A stretch of DNA of 64,000 nt, taken from NCBI GenBank assembly GCA_963555705.1, contig OY743171.1, positions 20,273,352 to 20,337,351 of the forward strand, written 5' to 3'. This DNA comes from Ligustrum vulgare (taxonomy: Eukaryota > Streptophyta > Magnoliopsida > Lamiales > Oleaceae). The notes under the pieces were generated by a model. It was not told the DNA's origin, did no database searches, and worked only from the letters and a program-made list of their open reading frames with translations. A program made the position numbers and the translations under genes. Below are positions 1-12,660 of this stretch, piece after piece. Position 1 is the stretch's first letter. The number at the start of each line of letters is the position of its first letter.

Positions 1-199
1 TGGAACTCGGCCAATAACTCATCCAACATATAGGAACCTTTATCTAGATTGGGTAGATCAAGCATATCCTTGACGTAGAAGATTTAGAGTGGGTGCCTGG
101 ATTCTCTTTATTTACTGGTTTAAGGGAAGTATCTCCTTTGGAGCACATATGAAGTTTTATATTACAATGTTGTAAAGTTATAAATTATCATAAGATGAG

Positions 200-2990
200 T
201 TTATTTCCATGTTCACTTACTGGGGTTGCATTCTCATGGTCATTAACTTTCCAACAAATTCTGTTCAAAATTGGCAACAGTTAGAGCAGATATTTCGTGC
301 TCAATTTTGTAAAACTGAATTGGAAGTTACTCTGGCAGGTTTAGCAAACTTACGAAAACTGCCAAGTAAATGGGCTGAATCTTTTCTTCAAATGTTTAAA
401 ATGGATAGGAGCAAATGTTTTTGTCCCTTTGCCTGAAAAATAATTTGTCAAAATCATCCAAAATTGTTTCAGTTTTGAACTAAAAAGAAGTTACAAGACA
501 GGGACATCCTTGATCTCTTTCAACTTAGCGTGAATGTCGTAAGATATGAGGGTTTGTTGAGAGAAGAGGAACAAATAAAAAATTCTAGTAAAGGGGCTTA
601 TTATTGAGACCCTAAGTTCAATGTTCATGCCATTAATATTGGTCAAGATGAAATTGAAATCCATTTAGCAGAATTGGTAAAAGGAGATACTTATTAATGT
701 CATGTATTGACTAAATCAGAAACATCTAATGAAGCAGTAAAAGAAAGAAATCAAAAGATCAGGGCATTTTCCTTTGATGTAACAAAAGTCGACATAATAT
801 TTGACCGACTATATAAGGAGAAATAGATAAAACTAAGCAAAAAACATAGATTGCCAAAACCTAAATAAATTAAGGGTAAAAAATATTGTAAATGACATAA
901 TGCATTGTCTCATGCAATTAACAATTGTTTGGTGTTTTGCAGTGTTTTACATGATGCCATTGAATGAGAACGAATTACCATTGATTCAAAGAAAAAGATG
1001 TCAGTAGACGAAAACCCTTTTTCACAGCCAGCCGGTTTACTCTAAGATCAACAAACAAGGTCTGCCAAAGTTCAAGCTAATGGTAGATGAAGGAAATGAC
1101 GAACCACGTCCCAATGTTTTCGAGAAATTAAAAGGAAAGGTTGTGTACAAAGAAGAAGGAAACTTTATGTCAAATTCCAGAAATAGATTGTCAAGACAAC
1201 GAATGAGGTGACGGCATGCAATCAACCACTACATCAAGCTGAGGTCGTTGAGCCACAACAATTCAAAGGGCAAGTATGACTAGGCCCTGGAAGATCATAT
1301 AGCCCGTAATTATCTATTCAAGGACATTTGGAAGACCACCTAGTCCTCCAGAAAATTTTAGAACATTCAGGCCACTTCCATATCAACCAAATGTATGGCA
1401 CTTGTACAGTTATAAAATAGGAAAAGTAATTTTGTTTGATCTAATGACAAGGACTCAATAGAGGCGTTATCAAAGGAATTATGGGCGAATGATAAGGTAG
1501 CAATGGGGTATAAAACAACTTAAGCCCCCAAATCTCATTCATATGGAAACAAAATGTTTTAAAGGCCAAACAGGGTAAAAGTTCAGAAGAACCAAGGAAA
1601 GATGCATCAACAAGTAAATACGTTTGGAGATCAAAATTTGAGGATAGACAGAGAAATGAAGATGAAGATGATTCTAGGCAATCAATCAACATCCAATTTT
1701 TCACTTTACCTCCAACATGGTCAACAACTATATATTCACCAATGAGTTTTAGAACTATGAAGGTAATGAAGTCATAGATGAATTTGAAGTAGCAGCATGG
1801 ACATTAGAATACGAAGACGATACTCTTGTTGAGGTAATCCCAAAAATTGAGGAAACTTATGGCTTAGATGATGATGAGATGACCAAAATAGAAGAAGAGC
1901 TGGACTTGGAAGTAAAATACAGAACAAGAGGAGTATCACTTGGTAAGCTTCTCAAACAACTGTATCAAGAAGTAAATTCAGCATTAGGCTTGTTGGGCAA
2001 GCCATCTGGACGATCTTTTGATTACTTGGTTCTATATGGGAGCACCCAAAAGGAAAAAAGGGTACCTTGAACTGAAAAGTATAGGTCATCTCTAAAAAAT
2101 CTTCCTCAACCTACTAGTTGAGGAGAAACGTTAGGAAGTTCTACACGAGCAGAAGAAGTTAATGAAGTCCGGAGTAAAGAAATACTACATGTGGACATGT
2201 CAAATAGAATTGAAATAGAAAGAGGAAAACAAAAAGTGGAGTTTGAGTCAATGGGGAAGGTTATGTTCAAGAAATCTTCCTTAAATTTGACTACACACTT
2301 GAGGAGGCCCTTTTATATAAAGACTTAATTGATGGTATTTCAGTTTCCAAAGTGTTTATCAACTATGGAGCACCATCAATATAATTCTATATAGAATGTT
2401 AAGGAAATTTGCTAAATCTGACGCTGATATCATTCCAACAGAGGTGGTGTAGACAAGCTTCAACGGAGTAACTTCAGCCAAAGAAGTTGTACCCTTGGAA
2501 ATAATAGTGGGGAGTACAACGAGAACCACTGTCTTATAATGTGCTGCTTTGAAGGGACTGGATACATGGAAGTAAGTGTATACCTTCGTTGCTCCATCAA
2601 TGCATAGTATTCCGGAATGACAAAGGGGATGCTGAAGTCGTGCAAATTGATCAACAGCCTTTTTTAGCAGAAGCCAATTCAATGAAAAGATTCATGTTTG
2701 AGGGAAATTATGGACCAGTTGGACTAATTAAAAAATAAGAAGAAACTTAAGTAGTATCACTAAATCAAGAGCTTTACTTAATGGAAGCTCTTACGGATTT
2801 GTTTACCCAAATGAGGCCAAATATATTGGTCTTCTAAGAGCTAGTAATTAGAAAGGAAATAACTAAAGAAGTGTAATGCAAAATCAACTACAAAATACTC
2901 TGGTCGAGATCACGGCCCTTGGCACTTGCATTACTAAAAAACAAGATGATTGTATTTGGCCTAGAACACAATTTCCAAAGTGAAGTCAAA
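200..2990 (+). pseudogene. Decayed Ty3/gypsy gag-protease
   Basis: Remnant of a plant Ty3/gypsy polyprotein read in shifting plus-strand frames. At 209-436 a capsid-type segment includes NWQQLEQIFRAQF and LANLRKLPSKWAESFL, the usual spacing of the plant retrotransposon gag domain. It continues with RYEGLLREEEQ near 540-575 and KGKKYCKxHNALSHAINNC near 865-925, the degenerate nucleocapsid-like end known from this gag family. At about 2340-2660 a retropepsin-like segment is recognisable (IIPTEVV, then VVPLEIIVGSTTRTTV), but the catalytic DSG/DGS triplet is not intact. Stops and frameshifts interrupt every part, so no protein can be made. No reverse transcriptase or integrase of the same element was recognised downstream. 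Family assignment is firm; exact ends and LTRs are not determined. Confidence 0.75.
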
Positions 2991-4300
2991 AAGGTGGACT
3001 GTTAGGAAGAAAGAATCTCTACCGGGGGGGGGGGGGTAAGATTGCAAAGCTAGGATATACTCAAGCACGGGATCCATTGGTGAAAGAACATTGGTTATGA
3101 AGGAGACGATTATCCAACTTTCATTAGCCAACTACTCAATAAAGAGGTTAGTATCAAATTAATTTCTTTATTCAAAGAGCACAAAGATTGTTTCGATTGA
3201 GGATACAAGTGAATGATTGGTTCTCAAGTTCATCAGCATTAGTCCCGCTCAACGAAAACATCGAGTAAACAAGACTTTCCAGTAGTAATAATCGTTTAAG
3301 AAAACTATTTATATTAAGAAAGGGAAAATTTTGAGGAAATTAAGGCCTTACTTTTGGCCAATAACTATGTATTTGGTTTCATAAACGAATTACGTACATT
3401 CTTTTTCACCATATTGTACATCAAAAAGTGAGATTAACATCAAAATTATTGAAAGCAGGACCAAGATAAAAATGGTTACTCCCAACATCCATTGGTAACA
3501 GGAAATCAGAATCAGTAGAAGGCTTGGAAATCATCAAAAGAAGTAATATTCATAGTAGCCATTTGGAAAGGTGAGTACTTGCTTGAGAGCTTAGAGGAAA
3601 TATAGAAGAAAGACATGCAAAATACTTTGAATATGGCGAAATTAATTATTGCACATTACTTCATTCATATTGGGGGTAATTGCTAATACACAAAAATACC
3701 AACTTGGAGGCACAACATGGAATTTCAAAACATTGAAGTCCATTACCAATAATATAGCGATGTGGAGGAGTTTGGGTGATTGGGCGAGAGACAGTCTCCA
3801 CAGTTCATCACATGATCTAAGGGACCTCATTTAGCCATACATGAGCAGTTATCATGATGTAAATAGTTAGTGAAGATCATGGGAAGTTATTTGATGCAGA
3901 GAAATGGAAGACAGTTAGGTAAGGAAGTGGACGAAGATTATGCAACATGGTGGATAGCATTTACTACAAACCAGTTATCAAGTGAAAGTGAGAAATTGGA
4001 AGTTCGAAGTAGTAGGTAGTTAGAAATAACCTGTACATATAGTAGAAAGTTAGATGTTTAGACGACCAACATATTAAAACTCTCAAAATAGTGATGTAAT
4101 TTATTTATCTTAGATTTAGAACTATCTTAGTTTAAATTGTGTGCTTGCGTCAATTGGAGGCGTCATGTAATTCAAGCTTTTCTTAGTGAAAACACCTAAT
4201 TTTTGGACTTTGTCTCAAATGATTTGTCTCTTACACTTTCGTCTGATCCATTTTAATTATTAGCACGAACGAAACAACACCCGCACGAAACAACGAGAAA
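2991..4300. other. No gene; probable tail of the gypsy remnant
   Basis: No open frame with family resemblance. A 13-base G run lies near 3024-3037. The segment around 4020-4250 has LTR-like composition (promoter/poly-A-like AT tracts), but no matching second copy lies in the window. The ORFs at 3642-3834 on both strands shadow each other and are not supported. Confidence 0.35.
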
Positions 4301-4995
4301 AATGTCTTTTGATTTAAAAATGTTTGACCAAGTGCATTTGTCCTAAATCCTAATGGTAAAGGAACCTCTTTACTAGCACTCTAGATACGGGTTTGAATCA
4401 CCTTCCCTCCCCTTCTCAAAAAAAAAAAAAAGGTATTTTCTCAAATAAAATTTCTTATTTTGAGAAAATGAACAAATAATACAAATGTTGACGATAAAAA
4501 TCATATTTTTTTTTCTAAAACTTTGAAATTTAAATTATTCAATTCAAACTTTATTATGTCTTTGATATTGTGATCTAAGTATTTTTTTTATTTTTTGAAT
4601 TAAACTTAGTATAAATTAATTATGATCACAAAAAAAAAAAAAAAAATTGAAAGTAAAGAATGATAAGGAAAACACAAGAATATAGATTTTACTTAATCGA
4701 ACCAAATTTAATTATTCAAATTTTCTTTTAGGAAAAGAAAGAAAGAACAAAAAACTTTTAGGTTAAATGATATATAGGATTTTTTTTTCTTTTTTATTCT
4801 AAGCCACAGATTGCATATATCTTGACTCTATATGTTCATTCACTATCTAAAAGAGAATGCATCATTTCTCCTACCATTGCAGCATCCTGTGAATATTTTC
4901 TATGCATCTTATGATTATGGCGTGTCATTGAAATACAAGCGATTGATGACTCGACACATACAGATTCTCAAGAGTATGAAGAAAAGAGAGACAAT
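4301..4995. other. AT-rich intergenic DNA
   Basis: Homopolymer A and T tracts (for example A runs near 4420 and 4630) with no coding signal on either strand. Confidence 0.5.
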
Positions 4996-4998
4996 TTA

Positions 4999-5155
4999 GC
5001 CCCTGTTTGGTGTAGAGTTTTTGTAATTTTTTGAAGAATGTGTAGTTTAAAATTGTTTGAAAAAAATCAAAATTTTGTTCTTGATTAAGAATGGATGGAT
5101 GAAATTGAGTGTTTGTAGTAGTTGTTTTTTCAAAAAATGAGGCTCAAACAGGGGT
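4999..5155. mobile_element. PIF/Harbinger-like MITE
   Basis: A 157-bp element with inverted ends GCCCCTGTTTG on the left and CAAACAGGGGT on the right (10 of 11 complementary). It is flanked by TTA at 4996-4998 and TTA at 5156-5158. A 3-bp TTA/TAA duplication with short G/C-starting inverted ends is the PIF/Harbinger (Tourist) signature. It has no coding capacity. Confidence 0.65.
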
Positions 5156-5158
5156 TTA

Positions 5159-5931
5159 TGATATACAAACATAATATAGAGTCGATAGAATGTTTCAACA
5201 TAGATTTTAATAACAAATACAAGTTCGAAATCAACAAATTCGCAAATTTATGGAATGAAGAATTCCTTGTAGAGCATTGCGAACACTTAGTGCCATCCTC
5301 GACATATCAACTTACCTAAGTTCAAACATCAAAATGTGTGAGCAATATGACATACCATTGATTGAAGAGCAAGGATTTTTAAACCTAACATAACATACCC
5401 CCTTCATTTTACAAAGATAGACTCGCTTCTAATTTACACACAAATTAAGAGAACTATTTAATATAGTTGGAACTATAAATTTTACTTACATTTTTCCTAA
5501 TACACCCTTGTATTAAATAATTGTAATTCATATTTTTTTATAACGAGACACATTAAGCCTCTATTTGATCATCATTTTTTTAACTCATTTTTTTTTTACG
5601 ATACTCAATTTTAAACATATATTTTAACAATAAAATATTTTACACATAAATTCAAAATTCTTCTCTCATTTTCAACCACAAAACCAATTACTATTCAAAA
5701 CTGCTTTTTGTCAAATAATGACAATCAGAAAATTAAAAAATAATTATATTATCAAAAATGAAAGTGACATACAATTCAGTACGAGTTAAAAAAAAAGATG
5801 GTATTTCCTTATGAGGAAGAAAATATTTGTTAAGCTATATTCGATAGGATTGAATTAAAAATGTTAAAATATATTGAGACACTGTACACAGTTTGGGTCG
5901 ATAGCCTATAGCCTATGACTTATACTTAAAT
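5159..5931. other. AT-rich DNA, no gene
   Basis: Contains scattered half-ends such as AAGCCTCTATTTGATC near 5560, resembling further MITE debris, but no matched inverted repeat and no coding frame. Confidence 0.4.
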
Positions 5932-7577
5932 GGAAAAATTACATGAATCCCTATATAATAATAATAAGATGTTGAGTTTTACATTTTTAAAAATTACGTG
6001 CTAATTACTCATTAATATTTATTAATTAAATATTTTATTATTAAAAATGAAACCCATTAACCCCGTGTCACCCTCCCAACCCTCAATTACCACTCATTCC
6101 CTTTTCAAACGACTAAGCCCAATTCAAAACAATCTTCCACACAACATTCACCACCTCATAGCTGTTGACAACAGGAATTGGAGTCGCCAGAGGTCTCACC
6201 TTTGACTCGTGCAAGTCTGGTACCACTATAAAGGCAGCAGTGCTAGTGCATTGGGTGTAGGTGGTGGTGCTAGTGCTTTAGGTGCAGGCGATGTTTTGTG
6301 GTGCATTGGATGCTGGCTTCGATCGCTAGTAGCGAGCCTTCTCGCAGCTGATAGCGGTGATATTTTGATAGTGTTGCATGTGCTTATGTTTGGTGTGGAG
6401 GGGCTAGTGGAAACGGGCGGGTGGGTGGGTGGGGGTGGGCTACAGCTTCGATTTGAGTTCATGTGAGGATCATATATTGAGCTGTGTCCTTGTCGAACTC
6501 CATCGTTTAAGTCATCCAGTGATATGTTTTCTTCCAAAGCTCGAACTATCTGCATTCCAAAAGTTAATGTGATGTAAGAGTTGGTAAATAAGCCTTTGAA
6601 TAAATTATTTTTAGGTGGTGGTGTGATGGTGACGGTGACATTTTTGGAGATGGTAATGGGTTGTACAGTTAATGGTGTTTTAGGTGATGATTAGGTGGTG
6701 TTTTTAGGTAGTGGTGGTTTTGGGATGGTGGTGCATGCACTGGCGAGGTGGTGGTGGTGGTGGGGAGTGTTCGCCGACAACGGTGGCGGTGGTGGAGGAG
6801 GAAAGGGTTTAAGTGGGTTATTGTGATCAATTATGGTGATTGTGACCAATTTTTAAATAATTGTGACTCAAATACTGATTAATTATTACTATATGCGACT
6901 TGTGATGAGTACGGGATGTCACAAGCTTAATTAAATTATCAATAAAAAATTGATTTGAGACCAGATTTGTAATTGTGACCTACAATTTGTATCTATTGTG
7001 ACTCTTTGTCTTCCTTAACAAGTACGTAACATGATACGTTTAATTAATTTATATGTCATAGAAATTTATCGATCACAAATGTAATCAATTATTAGATAAC
7101 TGTGACCAAAATATTTAATAATTGTTACCAAGTAAACAAGTAAATTGTGACTAATAAATATTATGTGACTAAAAATGTTTAATTGTGACTATATTTGTAA
7201 TCGTGGCTGAAATTTGTGTCCATTATGACTTTGTACGACTTGTGACAAGTATGAAATGTGACCCGTTTAATTAAAATATTGATCACAAAAATTGATTTGC
7301 CACTAAATTTGCAATTGTAACCAAATAGTGACTTTGATTGGGTGGGTGGATGGGATAGACAGACAAACTAGGTGAGTGGTGTTCGTGGTTTTATATTTAA
7401 AATTATATTAGCTCTAATTTAAAATATAAGAGATAATTATTTTTATATTATGCATAATACTATATTTATTTATTATTATTAGACATCTGATTTTATTTTT
7501 TTTAAAAACTTAAGTTTGTTAGTCATAAAATATTAAAGTTATATATGGGAGTTACATACTTTAATAGGGGAATACCA
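5932..7577. mobile_element. GGTGG/GTGAC-rich putative TIR element, copy A
   Basis: The central part (6200-6800) is dense in GGTGGT triplets. The following part (6840-7330) consists of short degenerate units built on TTGTGAC. The outer ends look like a weak long inverted repeat: GGAAAAATTACATGAATCCC near 5932, and the reverse complement of the sequence near 7545-7577 (TTCCCCTATTAAAGTATG and so on). The same combination of GGT/ACC triplets, GTGAC repeats and GGRAAAAT-like ends recurs near 55.4-56.9 and 58.3-60.6 kb, so I read it as a non-autonomous DNA element, perhaps MULE-like. The ORFs at 6209-6555 come from the triplet repeats and are not believable genes. No clear TSD was found; boundaries are approximate. 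Confidence 0.4.
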
Positions 7578-9587
7578 CTATATAGCCCACCCTCCCATAA
7601 TGTTTGGCAAAATGGGGTTTGACCAAAAAGAGGTAAAAAAAAAAAACACACACACACAAATTACATATATATATTTCAAAGTATTCACTATTCATCTTCC
7701 TTATTTCTTTTTTCTTCTAGGATTTTTCATCTTTCTCTCTTCCATTTCTCTTCATCTATTTCTCTTTTGTAAGATAAATCATTGTAGATGAAAATCTTTC
7801 AACATTATAATCATCATGCAAACATAGGAACCCAAAATTCAGCAACCTCAATGGCGATTTTATCACTTCATGTTAACGAGGTAATTTCTAAATTCTCTTT
7901 TTTGGAAATATTGCTCATTCGGCGAGAATTTTTTTAATTTCTTGATCTAGATGGATATGGACTATGTATAATTGAATGTTAAAATTCGGGTTGAAGTGTA
8001 GATAATTGAAAATCCGTATATATGTGAAGTGACGAAATGAGTCATGTTCTTATGGTGTTTGATGAAAAAATTCAAAGGAATGAGTTTTATGAAAATAATT
8101 TTGTTACTGAACACATAACAGGATCAATGTCGTTTCAGTTATACAATAGCATCACTTTTTCCGTTATGAGTTATAGCGATTTCCATTGTGTTCCCGATCG
8201 GCTGTATGCACTTAGAATGTTAGATATACAATAAGTTTTAGTCTTAATTATCAATTTATCGTTGATTCAATTAAGTGAAACAATAATATGAATGGGGAGC
8301 AGGTATTGGAATCCAAATCCACTTGTTATCATCTATCTCAATTCAAAATTTTGTAGTTTAAATCATTCATATGTTGCTTGACAATCGATAATTCACATGC
8401 AAATTAACTTTTTTTTAAAGACAAATTAAATATATCATAAACATGAAACGAATCTTTTCCTAATCCGAATACGAATGTTTAGAACGCATTAAATCACATA
8501 ATTATCAATTAGATTGCACATGTCATAGTGTTATTTCTAACATCTAGTGTTCTTGTGTTGATCATGCAATGTTCCAACTTATTTTGACTTTTTCAAAACT
8601 ACAACAAACAACGATATATTTAATTGGTGGTCAATCAATCAAATAATAACAATTAAATATGCAAGATCAATCACGACAACGCAAGAAATCACTAAATTAA
8701 ATTACTCGTTCTTGAATTGAAATAAATAAATAACAAGTTTCTTCTTCATCCAATACATAAAAGAATTTAGCCTAACATCTTAATACGCAAATCACACAAA
8801 AAAAAAAAAGTGGAAAAACATCACCCTTTTATTTTTGTTTTCAATTCCAACCCCAGCCACCTCGCCAATTCCAGCCGACTTCTGCCCCTTTTAATTCTTC
8901 CAATTCCTTCAATGCCCAGCCAGCCTCTCTCCCTCTAATGTAATCTGTCGAGTTCTTCCTCTCTATTCTGCCCAAGAGTATTCTCATTTTATTTCCAAGC
9001 CGCGCACTACTACCCTTGAATTAATTCCTCCAGCCAACTCTTTTAATTCTCCCCTAGACGGCTCCTCTCTTGGCTCCCCTAATTCCACCAATATTGGAAT
9101 ATATGTATATGTTTTCTAAAGTATTCCCAGCCGACCAATCACTCCTAATTCAGCCTCCCTTAAAACCAGCAGCTCCCAAATATATATATATTTCTCTCCT
9201 CTTAACTCTCTCAACGGCCGTCCACCTCTTCATGCCAAAAGGAGTCCTTTTTCAAATGATGTTTAATGCTCAATTATAATTAGGTAGTAGGATTTGTTTG
9301 AAGACCTCTATTTTTCCAAAATAATTCAAGTTGGTCCTTAAATCTTTTAAATAGTACAATTAATTTATTGACATCTTTATTCTTTAGTTTGTAGTCCATC
9401 TCTTCTATGAATTGTTTGCAATTGAATCATTTTCGTACGATTTTAGTCAATTTTCTTCGTTTTGCCTCCAAAATTGATTTTTTCCTTAAAAAAATAAAAA
9501 TAAAAACAATAACTTAGCAATATCACATCCTAAAACACTTATAATTGTCTAAATTTAAAGTCAAGATAAGTACGAAAAACTTACTAA
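7578..9587. other. No supported gene
   Basis: AT-rich with short ORFs (for example 8037-8234) that match nothing I recognise. From 8820 to 9260 the base composition shifts to C-rich pyrimidine stretches with several CCAGCC motifs, which may be an old LTR or a 5' leader, but there is no second copy in the window to test this. Confidence 0.4.
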
Positions 9588-10108
9588 TCAGGATGAAATA
9601 AGAGAAGCCATTATCTCCATTTCCAAGGATAGTGCTGCTTGTCCTGATGGTTTCCCAGTACAGTTTTACCAAATTTGTTGGGAGATTATCAAAGAAGATT
9701 TAACTGAGACAGTTAGGGATTTTTTTGGAGTAAAGATCTTGCCTAAGAGAGATACTTATCTCATTGGTTTTTATACCTAAAAGGCATATGGTTGAGGAAT
9801 GGAAATATTTTATGCCTATTGACCTTTGCAACGTCCTCAATAAAATCATACCTGAGAGAAACATTGTTGAAAACCTGTTGCTTACTCAGGAGCTATCATA
9901 TCAGCTGAACAAGAATGTTAGAGGGGGAAATGTCATACTAAAATTAGATATGGCCGAGGCTTATGACAGGGATTTCCTTTCTAAAGTTCTAAATAAACTG
10001 GGATTTGATTAGATTTGAATTGACAGAATCCTCATTTTTGTTACTAACAACAGCTTCTCAGTGATGATTAATGGCGAATTGAAAGGTTTTTTTTTAATCT
10101 AGCAGATG
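9588..10108 (+). pseudogene. LINE reverse transcriptase, N-terminal piece
   Basis: Frames include LTNQDEIREAIISISKDSA, CPDGFPVQFYQICWEII and, near 9930-9965, VILKLDMAEAYDR, which is the LDMxKAYDR motif carrying the first catalytic Asp of LINE RT. The piece ends with the segment SVMINGELKGFF just before the hAT insertion. It is interrupted by frameshifts near 9720 and 9780. The continuation is found at 11271. Confidence 0.75.
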
Positions 10109-10116
10109 ATTAAGGC

Positions 10117-10679
10117 TAGGGCTGGCCTTGGGGGCATGCATCCAATGCATCTGCATTGAGCCCCCATCTTTTTAAGGCCCCAAATTTATTTAACTCCAAC
10201 CCAAATTTTTGACTTAAAATCTGAATTATCAATTTGCCCAATAGTCCAAGTTATTTGAGACGGCCCAAATCCAATTCATATATCCAATAATCCAAATTCC
10301 AATCCAATTTCATATGTTTTACAGTTTCAGGCTTCAAATGAATCGATCAAATCCCTAATTCCACTTCCAGTCTTCCACCACCGACCAGTGAGTCAGTGAT
10401 CGTTTTCTTACCCTTCAGTCTTCACTTTCTTTCCTTTCTTCCTGCTGCTGCACCTCCAGTTCGAAGAGTCTCATTTTCTCAAGAGCTGCGCTGCGCCCGC
10501 TGATATCCATAAACTCTGAAAGCCGCGACCGAGATTTCCAAAGTACTTGACGACTGTAGATTGGTTTGAATCTGATTTCGATTAGGTATTTTATTTTTTT
10601 TTCGAATTTATTGATAATTATTATTTATAAGCCATATTTTTATTTTGTTAATGTTAGATTTAAGATTTGAATCGATCGC

Positions 10680-10710
<31 letters not shown>

Positions 10711-11262
10711 AGATTAAAAGCATAATTGACTCTAAATTTCGAATCTTGATCTGATTTCTTCTACCAATAGAAAATGGGAAGCCAATTGAAATGTTAGACT
10801 ATTTAAAGAAGATGGATAGTTCTTTTCCAAATGCGTGGATCGTATATAGAATACTATTGACTATACCGGTTACAGTTGCCTCTGCAGAGAGAAGCTTCTC
10901 AAAGTTGAAGTTGATAAAATCATATCTTCGGTCAACAATGTCAAAAGAAAGATTGAATGGATTGGCAATGTTGTCTATTGAAAAACGTATGCTAGAAAAG
11001 ATTGATTGTAATAGTATAATTGTTAATTTTTCATCTAAAAATGTTAGAAGAGTAAATTTAATTTGAACTTTTGATGGTTTACCTTATTATTGTTGTAACT
11101 TTGTCTTTTGAACGATTTTATTTAGTATTTTAATTTGAACTTTTGATGGTTTACATTATTATTATTATAACTTTGTTCTTTGAACGATTTTATTTAGTTT
11201 TTTTTATCAAGGTCCCATTTAAAATTTCGCATTAGGGCTTCCAATTCTCAGGACCGGCACTG
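10117..11262 (+). mobile_element. hAT transposon, internally deleted, inserted in the LINE
   Basis: A 1146-bp element with imperfect inverted ends TAGGGCTGGCCTTGGGG on the left and, read inward from the right, CAGTGCCGGTCCTGAG. An exact 8-bp target duplication ATTAAGGC lies at 10109-10116 and 11263-11270. Removing the element joins the LINE motif into the usual RT block 'LRQGD', which confirms the boundaries independently. The 8-bp TSD and CAGnGCCGG-type ends are diagnostic of the hAT superfamily. Autonomous hAT elements are about 3-4 kb, so this is a deletion derivative. It holds a 27-base T tract at about 10678-10708 and the C-terminal transposase piece described below. Confidence 0.9.
10791..11066 (+). 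pseudogene. hAT transposase C-terminal dimerisation domain
   Basis: A 91-codon open frame containing FPNAWIVYRILLTIPVTVASAERSFSKLK, with its core VASAERSFSKLKLIKSYLRS. This is the hAT C-terminal dimerisation domain (hATC) of the ZMYM/TTF-type plant hAT proteins. The BED zinc finger and the DDE catalytic core are missing, so it cannot catalyse transposition; the domain mediates transposase dimers in intact relatives. The frame itself carries no stop, suggesting the element is younger than the surrounding LINE. The Met chosen is simply the first in frame; the true upstream exons are deleted. An AT-rich near-duplicate of about 80 bp (GAACTTTTGATGGTTTAC) follows at 11065 and 11131. Confidence 0.85.
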
Positions 11263-11270
11263 ATTAAGGC

Positions 11271-12660
11271 AAGGGGACCCCATATCTCTTATTCATCATT
11301 ATGGCTAAAAGTTTTTCAATGGGAATTGACAGGTTGTTTACTAGCAATCTTGAAGTGGAATTCGTGTATGGGGGACACATTCATATCACACACTTGGCAT
11401 TTGCAAATGATGTGATTATATTTACCAATGGAAGTAAAAGCTACTTGCGGTTTCCATATACACTGAGGGATCTGGTCAATCAATTAAATAGAGAATGTTC
11501 TTTTACTTCTAGAGGTAGTACAAGAAGAATGGCTGCTCAAATAACAGGTTTTCAAAGCCAAATACCTTGGAGTCCCCATTCTCAAGGGACGCAAAAAAAA
11601 TCATTCTCTTAGAAGAGTTGATTTCCAAAATCAAACCGAGAATAACTGGCTTGGAGCATAAGTTTTTATCTACAGGGGATATGTAACTCTTGTTAAACAT
11701 TTACTTAATTCTATCTCCCTCCAATTTCTACATGTGCTTGACCCCTCCTTAAGACTGTAATTAATCACATTGCAAGGCTCTTTAATGCTTTCATGTGGGG
11801 AGATAATAACTAGACCAAACACATTCACTAGTCATCTTGGGAGAAAAATTTTGAGCCTTTTGAAGAGCGTGGAATTGGTTGTCTGCTTGTGTTTGAAAAT
11901 TGTGGTGAATCTTTAGCTATCACGAGACTCACTTTGGAATTGGGATTTAAGTCCAAATATTGTTTTGGAACTCATCCTACCAAAATTAAACTCAGACCCT
12001 CGCCTACCTCATCTATAGGCATTTCTATCTGCCCACGCCCGCGTGCGAGATCAGATCGATTATTCTACTACCATCATGTCGAAGGTCTTTTCTTCAATAG
12101 TAGGACGGAAAATGAATAGCTTATTCATAATCTTTGAGGCCCTGCACTACTTCATTCAATTGCTCTGTCATAAACAAAGGGAAGGAAATCTATTTTTTGA
12201 TCAATCGACTAAACATGCCTTTCTTTCTTTGCCAGGAGGGGCGGAACAATCACTAGTAGATCTCTCAATGAGAGCTTCATTATGTTCCTTCTAAGAGTCC
12301 CCGATATGGAAAAGGATATTGGAGGTTAGACAAATTATGGAACCACGAATTTCTTGGAAAAATGGTGAAGGTAAAATTGATATGTGGAATGAGAAATGGA
12401 TCAAATCTAGCATAATAGATCCAACCTATCAACAAGCTAACATTAGCAAGAATTACATATGTTACTACAGAATTGATGGTAGATGGGATAAAGCTAATTT
12501 TTTTTTTTTTTTTTTTTTTTTTTTGCCGACTTACCTAGAAATATCATCAAAGATATATGTGAGATTTCAGTTACTTCAAAGGATGATTCTCTTGACTATA
12601 AGTAGAGTGCATATGGCGAGTTTTCTAACAAATCCTATATCGATCTGATCAGACGTAGAA
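11271..12660 (+). pseudogene. LINE RT C-terminal half and zf-RVT region
   Basis: Continuation of the LINE ORF2 after the hAT insertion. Near 11301-11460 the frame carries the palm motif counterpart HLAFANDVIIFTN, followed by SKSYLRFPYTLRDL. Around 12300-12430 the sequence SWKNGEGKIDMWNEKW matches the conserved 'W..G.G..I..W...W' segment between RT and zf-RVT in plant L1 elements. Frames shift repeatedly and a poly-T tract at 12500-12522 interrupts the reading. The part 11970-12290 reads poorly and may contain an extra insertion that I cannot delimit. Confidence 0.65.

Noticed and set aside
6209..6555. Overlapping ORFs rich in Gly/Ala/Ser and Pro/Thr as possible genes
   Set aside because: They are two translations of the same GGTGGT-rich low-complexity sequence and lack any domain.
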